Shown here: positions 32,128 to 40,456 of the stretch, one piece after another | How the letters are laid out: every line of letters starts with the position of its first letter | Numbering within the stretch: position 1 is the first letter of the stretch | Source of the DNA: Dokdonia sp. Dokd-P16 | Lineage (GTDB): Bacteria; Bacteroidota; Bacteroidia; Flavobacteriales; Flavobacteriaceae | Reading direction: 5' to 3' | Length of the DNA stretch: 64,000 bases | NCBI RefSeq assembly: GCF_003095655.1 | Contig: NZ_CP029151.1 | Coordinates: 3,533,001 to 3,597,000 of the forward strand | Notes under the pieces: model-generated | What the model was told of the DNA's origin: nothing | Seen by the model: the letters and a program-made list of their open reading frames with translations, nothing else | The model's database searches: none | Made by a program: the position numbers and the translations under genes

Positions 32128-32159
32128 TAGACGGACGACGTTTAAGTGTCGACGAGTGG
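32128..32159. promoter_or_regulatory. LytTR-type operator of the H-NOX/FIST operon
   Basis: TAGACGGACGA (32128) and TCGACGAGTGG (32149), 21 bp apart, 48 bp upstream of the first gene. The predicted -7 element is weak (GAATATTG, minus strand, ending 61 bp from the second box). This would make the relay autoregulated. Confidence 0.55.
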
Positions 32160-32231
32160 TAATTTACATGTATAATTTATTATTTATTAATGAACTACTA
32201 TCTCCGTCCATATATAGTGTTTTCTCAAAAG

Positions 32232-32246
32232 CTGATATTCATCATA
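32232..32246 (+). promoter_or_regulatory. Crp/Fnr-type site of hemN
   Basis: CTGATATTCATCATA, reverse complement of TATGATGAATATCAG. -7 element TAATTTTG at 32268-32275, ending 36 bp from the site centre; the ATG is 53 bp from the centre. Confidence 0.75.
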
Positions 32247-32291
32247 TTCTCTGTTTTTACCATATAGTAATTTTGAAAAAACTCAAAATCA

Positions 32292-33653
32292 ATGTGTACC
32301 CTTATATCAAAGTACAATGTGGCAGGACCACGATATACAAGTTACCCTACTGTTCCTTATTGGGATCAAGATAACTTTTCACTCACCCAGTGGAAGAATA
32401 CCTTACAAGAAAGCTTTCGCGAAAGCAATACTTCACAAGGAATAAGTCTCTACATACATCTACCTTATTGTGAGAGTATGTGTACTTTTTGTGGATGTAA
32501 CAAGCGTATTACAAAGAATCATGATGTTGAGATTCCTTATATACAATCTGTACTTAAGGAACTTGCGATGTACGTAACTTTACTAGGAGATAAGCCGGTA
32601 ATTAAACAACTACACTTAGGTGGAGGAACTCCTACATTTTTCTCACCAGCACATCTAGAACGTCTTATGGACGGGATTTTTGCGCTTACTAAAAAGGCTA
32701 GCGCTTTTGAACTCAGCTTTGAAGGGCATCCTAATAATACCACAAAAGAACACCTTGAAGCACTGTACAATAAAGGATTTACCAGAGTATGTTATGGAGT
32801 TCAAGATTACAATACAACGGTACAAAGAGCAATAAATCGTGTGCAACCTTATGCACACGTGCAAAACGCTACAGAAAACGCTCGTGCAACAGGTTATGAA
32901 TCTGTAGGGCACGATATAATATATGGGCTACCGTTTCAAACCCAAGATGATGTTATAAATACCATAAATAAAACCATCTCTCTTGAGCCAGATCGTATCG
33001 CTTTTTATAGCTATGCTCACGTGCCATGGATAAAAGGTAACGGACAACGCGGATTTAAGGATGGAGATTTACCTAGTGCAGACCAAAAGAGAATGCAATA
33101 TGAAATAGGAAAAAAAATGCTCATTAAAGCAGGATACGTTGAGATAGGTATGGATCACTTTGCGCTTAAAACAGATGCTTTATTTGAAGCCCAGCAAGCG
33201 GGAACTATACATCGTAATTTTATGGGATATAACGCTAGTAAGACACAAGTTATGATAGGCTTAGGAGTATCTGCCATAAGTGATAGCTGGTATAGTTTTG
33301 CTCAGAATGTAAAAAATATAGAAGAGTATCAACAACTTATAGAAGATGGGATTTTACCTATTTTTAGAGGTCATATCCTCACTGAAGAAGACCTTATCAT
33401 CAGACAACATATTCTTAATTTGATGTGTTCTTTTGAGACTTCCTGGGACGATCATCAAGGGAACTTTGCTGAGCTTCCAGATGTACTGATAAAATTAAAG
33501 GAATTAGAAAGCGACGGACTTCTAAAAATACATGCAAGAAAATTAATTGTTACAGAAAAGGGACGTCCATTTGTGAGAAATATATGCCTTCCGTTTGACA
33601 TGCGATTACAACGTAATAAACCGGAAACTCAGCTCTTTTCTATGACGGTTTAA
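32292..33653 (+). CDS. hemN: Oxygen-independent coproporphyrinogen III dehydrogenase
   Basis: 453 residues, the HemN length (shorter HemW-like paralogs are about 380). The radical-SAM cluster motif CESMCTFCGC follows YIHLPY. The N-terminal GPRYTSYPT and LHLGGGTPTFF with FSFEGHPN-type strands are HemN hallmarks. It makes protoporphyrinogen IX for heme under low oxygen, which fits the neighbouring cbb3 oxidase, H-NOX and FixL-like heme proteins. A Crp/Fnr-type site precedes it and a strong terminator follows. The palindrome copy at 32413 is read in the frame SFRES rather than AFAKA. Confidence 0.93.
   Translation: MCTLISKYNVAGPRYTSYPTVPYWDQDNFSLTQWKNTLQESFRESNTSQGISLYIHLPYCESMCTFCGCNKRITKNHDVEIPYIQSVLKELAMYVTLLGDKPVIKQLHLGGGTPTFFSPAHLERLMDGIFALTKKASAFELSFEGHPNNTTKEHLEALYNKGFTRVCYGVQDYNTTVQRAINRVQPYAHVQNATENARATGYESVGHDIIYGLPFQTQDDVINTINKTISLEPDRIAFYSYAHVPWIKGNGQRGFKDGDLPSADQKRMQYEIGKKMLIKAGYVEIGMDHFALKTDALFEAQQAGTIHRNFMGYNASKTQVMIGLGVSAISDSWYSFAQNVKNIEEYQQLIEDGILPIFRGHILTEEDLIIRQHILNLMCSFETSWDDHQGNFAELPDVLIKLKELESDGLLKIHARKLIVTEKGRPFVRNICLPFDMRLQRNKPETQLFSMTV
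32413..32426. repeat. Palindrome GCTTTCGCGAAAGC inside hemN
   Basis: Perfect 14-mer flanked by AA on both sides, in frame as ESFRESN. Confidence 0.9.
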
Positions 33654-33672
33654 AAATACCTCAACATATACT

Positions 33673-33706
33673 AAAAAAGGGAAGCATTACTGCTTCCCTT
33701 TTTTTA
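33673..33706 (+). terminator. Terminator of hemN
   Basis: AAAAAAGGGAAGCA / TGCTTCCCTTTTTTT with loop TTAC, 20 bp after the stop; also usable from the other side. Confidence 0.9.
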
Positions 33707-33873
33707 TGCTCTTGACGATTAGTAGACCTCAGCAAGTTCATGATTATCTATGCGAACTAATACGATCTTTCTGGTAGGTAAAAAGCCATTGTAAGGATAT
33801 AAATAGGTCGAGACCTTTAAAGACTAAACTGTTTAATAAAGTACTTGTATACTCTCTTATGATTTGTAATCCT

Positions 33874-34020
33874 TTACTTTTCATCAGTTTTAGATTTTTT
33901 TGAGTCTCCCTTTATCATGTTGAGTACGATAAGTACAAGGGTGATACATACTAGCGCAAATACTCCTATGAGTAGTGCTCCCATTCCCCAGTCTACGAGA
34001 AGTATTAAAAAATGTTCCAT
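33874..34020 (-). CDS. Small single-span membrane protein (48 aa) ending the cbb3 region
   Basis: ATG at 34020-34018, TAA at 33876-33874. Product starts MEHFLILLVDWGMGALLIGV, continues with a hydrophobic span and ends in the charged tail KGDSKKSKTDEK. One transmembrane helix with a cytoplasmic tail is predicted. It follows the SafE-like gene by 22 bp on the same strand. No named family recognised; a small assembly or stability factor for the oxidase or copper import is an inference. Confidence 0.6.
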   Translation of the reverse strand: MEHFLILLVDWGMGALLIGVFALVCITLVLIVLNMIKGDSKKSKTDEK

Positions 34021-34042
34021 AATTATAAATGTTTGGTTGTTA

Positions 34043-34750
34043 TTAATGACAAGAATGTTGTGCAGCGACCTTTTCTACACTTACCATCTTTGATGGTGAT
34101 ACGTACGGTATACCAAGGCCAAGACCGCGTACTATAAATAAGACTCCTACAATGACTACAAAAACAGGAATCATCTTAACGATGCGCTGCTTTGCTTTTC
34201 CTTTTAAAAAATTACCTAAATAAATAGCAGTGGTCATTAATGGAATGGTACCTAATCCAAAAACTGCCATATACAATCCTCCTTCCCAAGCACCACCAGA
34301 AGCAAGTGCTCCAAAAATTGCCATATATACAAGTCCGCAAGGCAACAGCCCGTTGAGGTATCCTATAGTAAAAAACGTACCTGGATCTTTTTTCTTAAGA
34401 GCGGTTCCCATGGAGCTCTTTACTTTACCAACTGCCTTATATAATGGCCGTGAGAAGTTGTATTTATTAAAAATTTTAGTGGGTATGAGAATAACTACAA
34501 TCATAAGTACACCTATGATTATAGATAGTTGCTGCTGGATGCCAAAGAGATTAAAACTTTTACCTACAATCCCAAATACTAAGCCTAGAACACTGTAGGT
34601 GAGTATACGACCCGCGTGATAACTCATCAATTGGAAAGCTCTTTTTACAGGATTTTTACGATCTACAGGTAACATAAATGCAATGGGGCCACACATTCCC
34701 ACACAGTGGAAACTGCCCAAAAGACCAAATATAAGTGCAGACCACAACAT
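34043..34750 (-). CDS. SafE/TauE-like membrane protein of the cbb3 assembly region
   Basis: 235 residues with about six hydrophobic segments. The N-terminal GSFHCVGMCGPIAF and the mid-protein YLNGLLPCGLVYMAIFGAL are the two Cys-containing motifs of the sulfite-exporter-like proteins found beside ccoGH in Bacteroidetes and Proteobacteria. The Cys motifs resemble DsbD/CcdA-type and copper-binding proteins, so a role in copper delivery or thiol chemistry for the oxidase is more likely than sulfite export. It ends in CH. Start overlaps the ccoH stop by one base. Confidence 0.8.
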   Translation of the reverse strand: MLWSALIFGLLGSFHCVGMCGPIAFMLPVDRKNPVKRAFQLMSYHAGRILTYSVLGLVFGIVGKSFNLFGIQQQLSIIIGVLMIVVILIPTKIFNKYNFSRPLYKAVGKVKSSMGTALKKKDPGTFFTIGYLNGLLPCGLVYMAIFGALASGGAWEGGLYMAVFGLGTIPLMTTAIYLGNFLKGKAKQRIVKMIPVFVVIVGVLFIVRGLGLGIPYVSPSKMVSVEKVAAQHSCH

Positions 34751-35196
34751 TAGTAAACGATTGACTTTTTATACATGTATTCCTCTTCACCGTCTGTCCA
34801 CGCTATGATAATGTTCCATCGACCGTCTATCAGCTGATTGTCAGGTATGAGCAAATTAGATCCTGAAATAGCCATAGGCACTTCAAAATCAAGTTGCTGA
34901 TTAGACGGTCTGTATAGAAACACTGTTCCTTTATTTGTACTTTCTGAAATAGACGATGGGAAGGTGAGTAACCATCCCTCTGGCGTGCGTTTTCCGCTAA
35001 TCTTTCCTACGAGATTACGCGCATTAGTCTCTGCATCTATTTCGGTTTGATATGCCATTTCCTTAGCATAATACTCTTCTGTCACAAGATCATGGCTATA
35101 ATTATCGTCTGTACTCATGGTGATTACCATGTACAGGATAAAGCCCATAAAACAAGCCATCGCCACTACAATTCCCTTTCCCCAGTTCCATTTCAT
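34750..35196 (-). CDS. ccoH: CcoH/FixH, cbb3 oxidase assembly protein
   Basis: 148 residues. One N-terminal membrane anchor (WGKGIVVAMACFMGFILYMVI), then a FixH-type periplasmic domain with HDLVTEEYYAKEMAYQTEID and a final beta domain containing DGRWNIIIAWTDGEEEY. Needed for maturation and stability of the oxidase, acting with the CcoI copper pump and CcoG. Start ATGA overlaps the stop of the small Cys-rich ORF. Confidence 0.9.
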   Translation of the reverse strand: MKWNWGKGIVVAMACFMGFILYMVITMSTDDNYSHDLVTEEYYAKEMAYQTEIDAETNARNLVGKISGKRTPEGWLLTFPSSISESTNKGTVFLYRPSNQQLDFEVPMAISGSNLLIPDNQLIDGRWNIIIAWTDGEEEYMYKKSIVY

Positions 35197-35327
35197 AACT
35201 CTTGTCTTTTAGTGATTTCTTGATTATTCTTCAGCGCTTCGATCATCAACTTTGCACTGCATGCTTCGTTAGTTCCTGGCTGTCCTTTTTTACAACCATC
35301 ACAACATTTTTTATGCTCTGTACTCAT
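35193..35327 (-). CDS. Small Cys-rich ORF (44 aa) between ccoG and ccoH
   Basis: ATG at 35327-35325; its TGA overlaps the ccoH ATG (ATGA). The product begins MSTEHKKCCDGCKKG, includes a fourth Cys (NEACSAK) and ends in TKRQEL. No membrane span. The CCxGC cluster and the position among copper and Fe-S assembly genes suggest a metal-binding accessory protein, as inference. Translational coupling supports expression. Confidence 0.6.
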   Translation of the reverse strand: MSTEHKKCCDGCKKGQPGTNEACSAKLMIEALKNNQEITKRQEL

Positions 35328-35340
35328 CGTTTATTTGTTT

Positions 35341-35356
35341 TGCTTTCGCGAAAGCG
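35341..35356. repeat. Palindrome (T)GCTTTCGCGAAAGC(G) between ccoG and the Cys-rich ORF
   Basis: Perfect 14-mer at 35342-35355 in a 34-bp gap inside the operon, 6 bp past the ccoG stop and 14 bp before the next ATG. Confidence 0.9.
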
Positions 35357-35361
35357 TACTC

Positions 35362-36783
35362 TTACTTATAACTTCTAGGTCCCAGAAATGCCGTTGTTGT
35401 CGTCTCAATAAGTTGATCGCCGCTGTACACTTCTATTTCCAAACGTTCTTTATCACTTTTAATACCGCTTGCATTGATTTCAATAAATAGCGTTCCCTCT
35501 GCTAGTCCCTGCGCATCTACACGGAAACTATTACCCGAAACTACTTCTATAGTCCCATTATGAGAGCGTAGTTCAAAATGTACATCTTCTATCTCATCTA
35601 CCGTTTTATTAACCAGCTTAAAGGTGTAGACATTACTAATCATGTTATTGTCTTTGTGCTCATAAAGTTGGCCTGGTAATCTGAGAATGCGAGCTTCTAC
35701 ATCATTACGTAAAAACAACATACCAATGAGTACCGCAGTAAGTATACCTAGTACGGCAACATACCCCTTAAGGCGAGGCGTAAACTTAAATGGTGCCTTC
35801 TTTTCAATATTATCTTCACTGGCGTAACGTATAAGACCTTTAGGGAGATCTACTGCTTCCATCATATGGTCGCAAGCATCTATACAAGCGGTGCAGTTTA
35901 CACATTCTAGCTGTGTACCGTTACGTATATCTATACCGGTAGGACATACATGCACACAGGCAAAGCAATCTATACAATCTCCTTTTCCGGTAGATGGTCT
36001 GTCTTCATTTTTCTTAAACTTCGCTCTTCCTTCTTCCTTCTCTCCACGTTTATGATCATAAGCAACGATAATAGATTTATTATCTAGCAACACTCCTTGT
36101 AACCTTCCGTAAGGGCAGGCTATGATGCACACCTGCTCTCTAAACCATGCAAATATGAAATAGAAAACTCCAGTAAATATGAGTAGTGATATTAGCGTAC
36201 TAACGTGCTTAGATGGTCCGTCTGTGATGTACCTAATAAGCTGATCGCTACCTATGAGATACGCAAGAAATACATTTGCAATTAGAAATGAGATAATAAA
36301 AAAGATAGTCCATTTTAAAACTCTCTTTTTAATTTTCTCCTTATTCCACGGCATTTTCTTAAGACGTATTTGTTTACCACGATCACCGTCTATCCAGTAC
36401 TCAATACGACGAAACACCATCTCCATAAAAATAGTTTGCGGACAAATCCAACCACAAAATATTCTACCAAATGCTACCGTAAATAGGATGACAAATACCA
36501 CCCCAATAATCATCATAATTACAAAGAGATGAAAATCTTGAGGCCAGAATGGATACCCAAAAATATTAAATCTACGCTCCAGCACATTAAACATGAACAG
36601 CTGGTTCCCTCCTACTTTTATAAATGGTGAGCTAAGTAAAATAGCAAGCAATACATAGCTTACGTACTTGCGGTACTCATACCATTTCCCACTCGGCTTC
36701 TTAGGAAATACCCATGCGCGCTTCCCTTCCTTATCAAGGGTCCCCATGGTATCTCTAAAGTTATCTTTTCCTTGCTCTGCCAT
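35362..36783 (-). CDS. ccoG: CcoG/RdxA, Fe-S cupric reductase for cbb3 assembly
   Basis: 473 residues. Membrane segments near 40-60, 85-110, 155-175, 195-215 and 335-355. Two ferredoxin clusters, CIDCFACVHVCP and CVNCTACIDACD, plus CGWICPQ and CIIACPYGR motifs of the family. The C-terminal periplasmic part is Ig-like (IDVEDVHFELRSH-type strands). It reduces copper before insertion into the oxidase. It follows the small cupin-like gene by 6 bp. Confidence 0.94.
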   Translation of the reverse strand: MAEQGKDNFRDTMGTLDKEGKRAWVFPKKPSGKWYEYRKYVSYVLLAILLSSPFIKVGGNQLFMFNVLERRFNIFGYPFWPQDFHLFVIMMIIGVVFVILFTVAFGRIFCGWICPQTIFMEMVFRRIEYWIDGDRGKQIRLKKMPWNKEKIKKRVLKWTIFFIISFLIANVFLAYLIGSDQLIRYITDGPSKHVSTLISLLIFTGVFYFIFAWFREQVCIIACPYGRLQGVLLDNKSIIVAYDHKRGEKEEGRAKFKKNEDRPSTGKGDCIDCFACVHVCPTGIDIRNGTQLECVNCTACIDACDHMMEAVDLPKGLIRYASEDNIEKKAPFKFTPRLKGYVAVLGILTAVLIGMLFLRNDVEARILRLPGQLYEHKDNNMISNVYTFKLVNKTVDEIEDVHFELRSHNGTIEVVSGNSFRVDAQGLAEGTLFIEINASGIKSDKERLEIEVYSGDQLIETTTTAFLGPRSYK

Positions 36784-36789
36784 TATATA

Positions 36790-37086
36790 TTACTTAGATA
36801 AGATTAACAGAAAAATACTGTCTGTATCACCTATAATCTCATGGGCTACCTCTAATGGTATTTCAAAAGTCTCATAGGTGTCTATAGATTTTGAGAAAGT
36901 CGCTGTTCTAAAAGTGACCGCTCCTTGTATAATCAAGATTTGCGCTTTGCTAGGTGCTGTATGTTTTTCTAGTACAACATCCTTTTTAAGTCCTATTGCT
37001 ATAATTTTAGTCTTATCATTTTCATAATAAGGCTTCATTATTGGAGCAGTACTTGAACTTAATGCAATCGCTATATCTTGAATCAT
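36790..37086 (-). CDS. Small cupin-like protein between ccoP and ccoG
   Basis: 98 residues with a single cupin-like barrel: KKDVVLEKHTAPSKAQILII, then IPLEVAHEIIGDTDSIFLL. His residues at KHTAP and AHEI could bind a metal, but the canonical cupin HxH...E motif is incomplete. No signal peptide. Tightly placed (11 bp after ccoP, 6 bp before ccoG). Similar short cupins occur in flavobacterial cbb3 operons; function unknown. Confidence 0.6.
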   Translation of the reverse strand: MIQDIAIALSSSTAPIMKPYYENDKTKIIAIGLKKDVVLEKHTAPSKAQILIIQGAVTFRTATFSKSIDTYETFEIPLEVAHEIIGDTDSIFLLILSK

Positions 37087-37097
37087 CCTTCTATTAT

Positions 37098-38042
37098 TTA
37101 GTTACTCGTTAATTGCACTGCTGTGCTATCTGTAACAACATCCTTTACTGGTGCTGCTGGTGCATCTGGATTTACCCATAACTCACCTTCTGCTTCCTTA
37201 GGCTCTGCAGGCATGGTGCCTTGTAAGCTTAACACGAAGCTAGCTACCTGTGCCATCTCTGCTGCTTTAAGTTCGGACTTCCAAGAAATCATACCCTTAC
37301 CATCACGACCACCTTCTGAGATAGTTTTAAAGACATTTTTAATTCCTCCACCTAGAATCCAGTGTTGGTCTGTGAGGTTAGGTCCTATACCTCCACCACC
37401 GTCTGCTTTGTGACAAGCAATACAGTTATTTGTAAAAATGGCTTTACCGGCATTAATATCACTAGCATCTGTGAGTAGTGTTACCGTGTTTACATCTACG
37501 AGATCTTTAGCTGTTTTTTTCCATTCTTCTATTTCTGCCTTTGCTTCTGCTACAGCAACTTCATATTCTTCGGCCTGGTTATAATCGTCTAGTAGTTCAA
37601 AACGTACTAGATAAATTACCGCAAAGACTATAGATGCGTAGAACATATATACCCACCATGGCGGCAAGTTGTTATCAAGTTCTTGTATACCGTCATAGTT
37701 ATGATCCAGTATAATCTCATGCTCTTGAGCTATCTCTTTACTTCCTAGAGATGCTTTATACTTCTCTTTAATCCACTTAAACTGATTTGCTTCTGCAAGT
37801 GCTTGCTCCTCATCAAACTTTGCTTGTGCTTGTGGCTTAAGCGTATTGTAAAGGACATTGCGCAGCGCAGCCATGCTCACTTCTCCTGCTGTATAAAAAA
37901 GCATGATTACGCCTAGTATAGCCCAGACCCATGGTTGCTCTAGAAATACAGAAGTCTCCCCTGTAGTCCCTACGTAATCTATGAGGAAATATCCTAATAG
38001 TGAAAAGCCTAGTATTCTCAAAAATGATGCTGTCGTTCTCAT
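37098..38042 (-). CDS. ccoP: CcoP, cbb3 oxidase subunit III (monoheme)
   Basis: 314 residues: two N-terminal hydrophobic segments, a linker, a third membrane segment near 130-150 (PPWWVYMFYASIVFAVIYL), then one cytochrome c domain with CIACH (around residue 208) and a distal Met (GMISW). Proteobacterial CcoP has two heme domains; only one is present here, as usual in Bacteroidetes. The tail is rich in Ala, Pro and Glu. Its start overlaps the ccoQ stop by 4 bp. Confidence 0.92.
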   Translation of the reverse strand: MRTTASFLRILGFSLLGYFLIDYVGTTGETSVFLEQPWVWAILGVIMLFYTAGEVSMAALRNVLYNTLKPQAQAKFDEEQALAEANQFKWIKEKYKASLGSKEIAQEHEIILDHNYDGIQELDNNLPPWWVYMFYASIVFAVIYLVRFELLDDYNQAEEYEVAVAEAKAEIEEWKKTAKDLVDVNTVTLLTDASDINAGKAIFTNNCIACHKADGGGGIGPNLTDQHWILGGGIKNVFKTISEGGRDGKGMISWKSELKAAEMAQVASFVLSLQGTMPAEPKEAEGELWVNPDAPAAPVKDVVTDSTAVQLTSN

Positions 38043-38236
38043 TCTTCTATAGTATTTACGTTGAGTGTATCATCATTAAGCGGGATGTTACTTACCTCTG
38101 TGATGTGTGCTTTTTTGGCTGTAAATACCCAAAAGAATAGTGCAGCAAAAAAGATGAAAAATATGAGTAATGACACTATAGGATAGATCTCCACTCCATC
38201 TATATTTTCTAAGTTTCCTTTTATAAATTTAAACAT
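38039..38236 (-). CDS. ccoQ: CcoQ-like small subunit
   Basis: 65 residues with one membrane helix (IYPIVSLLIFFIFFAALFFWVF) and a short acidic tail (NIPLNDDTLNVNTIEE). Size, topology and position between ccoNO and ccoP identify it as the CcoQ-like component that stabilises the complex. It starts 4 bp after ccoNO. Confidence 0.8.
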   Translation of the reverse strand: MFKFIKGNLENIDGVEIYPIVSLLIFFIFFAALFFWVFTAKKAHITEVSNIPLNDDTLNVNTIEE

Positions 38237-38240
38237 GGTG

Positions 38241-40445
38241 CTAGTCGTTTAAGATGGTTGATGTTCCATCTGCGTTTTTAACTTTAATATCTGTTCCTAG
38301 TCGTTGTATGTAAGCTATAAGAGCTACCACCTCACGGTTGCGCATCTCTACAAAGTCTTCACCGTTTTCTTCGGCATACTTTTTATCTGCCTCATAAGTT
38401 TTTGCAAAGTCTGGATCTGAGTAGAGGTTTTTCTCTATTGCTATTCCTTGCGCCGTCATAGACTCTTGCGCATTTGCAATATCTTCTGGAGTGTACGGGA
38501 CACCTAAGGTTACCATCGCTTCCATCTTTGTCTCTGTAAGATCTTTATCTAGCTCTCTACGCAATAACCATTTATAAGATGGCATAATAGAACCAGACGA
38601 AGTACTCTGCGGATCATAGAAGTGATTCAAGTGCCAGTTATCACTGTACTTTCCTCCTACACGCATAAGGTCTGGACCCGTACGCTTACTTCCCCATAAA
38701 AATGGGTGATCATAAACATATTCTCCTGCTTTTGAGTATTCTCCATAGCGCTCTACCTCGCTTCTAAATGGTCGTACCATTTGAGAGTGACACCCTACAC
38801 ATCCTTCTCGTATATAAATATCTCTACCCTGCAGTTCTAGTGGTGAATATGGCTTCACACTGGATATCACTGGGATATAATCATCTACAATAAGTGATGG
38901 TATAATTTGCACCATACCTCCAATAAGAATAGCGATAGTTGCAAAAATGGTAAGCTTTACCGGGCGTCTTTCTAACCATGTATGGTAACCTTCTTTTGAG
39001 GTACGTTTCTTAGTTACTTTAGGTAAAGGAGCAGCCTCTGCAAGTTCATCTGTAACGTTGCTCCCTGCACGAGCAGTCATAATCATATTATAAACACCTA
39101 TAAGGGCTCCTACTATAAACATACTACCACCTATAGCACGCATCCAGTACATAGGGATAATCTCACTTACTGTTTCTAAGAAATTACCGTAGGTAAGCGT
39201 TCCATCTGGATTAAATTGTTTCCACATAAAGGCTTGTACAAAACCTGCAACATACATAGGTAATGCATAGAGTATAATCCCTAACGTTCCTATCCAGAAG
39301 TGGAAGTTAGCTAGTTTAGTAGACCATAATTTTGTCTTGAATAATTTTGGAACCATCCAGTATACCATACCAAATGTGAAGAAACCGTTCCAGGCAAGTG
39401 CTCCTACGTGTACGTGAGCAATAATCCAATCACTAAAGTGAGCGATTGCATTTACATTTTTAAGCGAGAGCATAGGCCCTTCAAAGGTTGCCATACCATA
39501 ACCAGTAATCGCAACAACCATAAATTTAAGAACAGGATCTGTACGTACTTTATCCCACGCTCCACGGAGTGTAAGTAGTCCGTTTATCATTCCTCCCCAT
39601 GAAGGTGCAAGAAGCATGATGGAGAATGCTACACCAAGATTCTGTGCCCAGTCTGGCAATGCAGAATATAATAAGTGGTGAGGCCCCGCCCAGATATAGA
39701 TAAATATAAGTGACCAGAAGTGTACAATAGAAAGTCTGTAAGAATACACAGGTCTATTTGCCGCCTTAGGTACAAAGTAGTACATCAACCCTAAGAAAGG
39801 AGTGGTTAAGAAAAATGCAACCGCATTGTGACCGTACCACCATTGTACTAGCGCATCTTGCACTCCAGCATATATAGAGTAACTTTTAAGAGCACTCACT
39901 GGCAGCTCCATACTGTTTACAATATGCAATACCGCTACGGTTACAAAGGTTGCTAGATAAAACCAGATAGCAACATACAAGTGACGCTGTCTTCTTTTAA
40001 GGATTGTACCTATCAAGTTGGCTCCAAAAGCTACCCATATAAGAGCAATCGCAATATCAAATGGCCATTCTAGCTCTGCATATTCTTTTGATGTGGTAAA
40101 CCCTAGCGGAAGTGTAATTGCAGCTCCCACAATGATAGCTTGCCATCCCCAGAAGTTTACATTACTCAGCCAGTCTTTCCACATACGAGCCTTAAGCAAA
40201 CGCTGCGAAGAATAATATACCCCTGCAAAAATAGCATTACCTACAAAGGCAAAGATGACTGCATTAGTGTGTAACGGACGTAAACGCCCAAAACTCAACC
40301 ACGAGATGCCGTCTGTTACATTAGGGAATAAAAACATAAAGGCTAGAAGTAGCCCTATACTCATTCCCACAATGCCCCAAAACATCGTAGCCACTATAAA
40401 TTTTCGTACGATTTTATTATCGTAATAGAATTGTTGTACTTCCAT
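38241..40445 (-). CDS. ccoNO: CcoNO, fused subunits I and II of cbb3 cytochrome c oxidase
   Basis: 734 residues. The first ~480 are CcoN with about twelve helices and the heme/copper ligand motifs (LHTNAVIFAF, WWYGHNAVAFFLT, HHLLY, HVHVGALAWN). After a linker the CcoO part has one anchor and one heme c (EGCVGCHSQMVRPF near residue 548). Subunits N and O are separate in Proteobacteria; the fusion is characteristic of Bacteroidetes. High-affinity terminal oxidase of the inner membrane, used at low oxygen. Confidence 0.96.
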   Translation of the reverse strand: MEVQQFYYDNKIVRKFIVATMFWGIVGMSIGLLLAFMFLFPNVTDGISWLSFGRLRPLHTNAVIFAFVGNAIFAGVYYSSQRLLKARMWKDWLSNVNFWGWQAIIVGAAITLPLGFTTSKEYAELEWPFDIAIALIWVAFGANLIGTILKRRQRHLYVAIWFYLATFVTVAVLHIVNSMELPVSALKSYSIYAGVQDALVQWWYGHNAVAFFLTTPFLGLMYYFVPKAANRPVYSYRLSIVHFWSLIFIYIWAGPHHLLYSALPDWAQNLGVAFSIMLLAPSWGGMINGLLTLRGAWDKVRTDPVLKFMVVAITGYGMATFEGPMLSLKNVNAIAHFSDWIIAHVHVGALAWNGFFTFGMVYWMVPKLFKTKLWSTKLANFHFWIGTLGIILYALPMYVAGFVQAFMWKQFNPDGTLTYGNFLETVSEIIPMYWMRAIGGSMFIVGALIGVYNMIMTARAGSNVTDELAEAAPLPKVTKKRTSKEGYHTWLERRPVKLTIFATIAILIGGMVQIIPSLIVDDYIPVISSVKPYSPLELQGRDIYIREGCVGCHSQMVRPFRSEVERYGEYSKAGEYVYDHPFLWGSKRTGPDLMRVGGKYSDNWHLNHFYDPQSTSSGSIMPSYKWLLRRELDKDLTETKMEAMVTLGVPYTPEDIANAQESMTAQGIAIEKNLYSDPDFAKTYEADKKYAEENGEDFVEMRNREVVALIAYIQRLGTDIKVKNADGTSTILND

Positions 40446-40456
40446 AGTTTGATTAG

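Noticed and set aside
34043-34750. Sulfite exporter function for the SafE-like protein
   Set aside because: Cys motifs and position in the cbb3 assembly region point to copper or thiol chemistry rather than sulfite transport.
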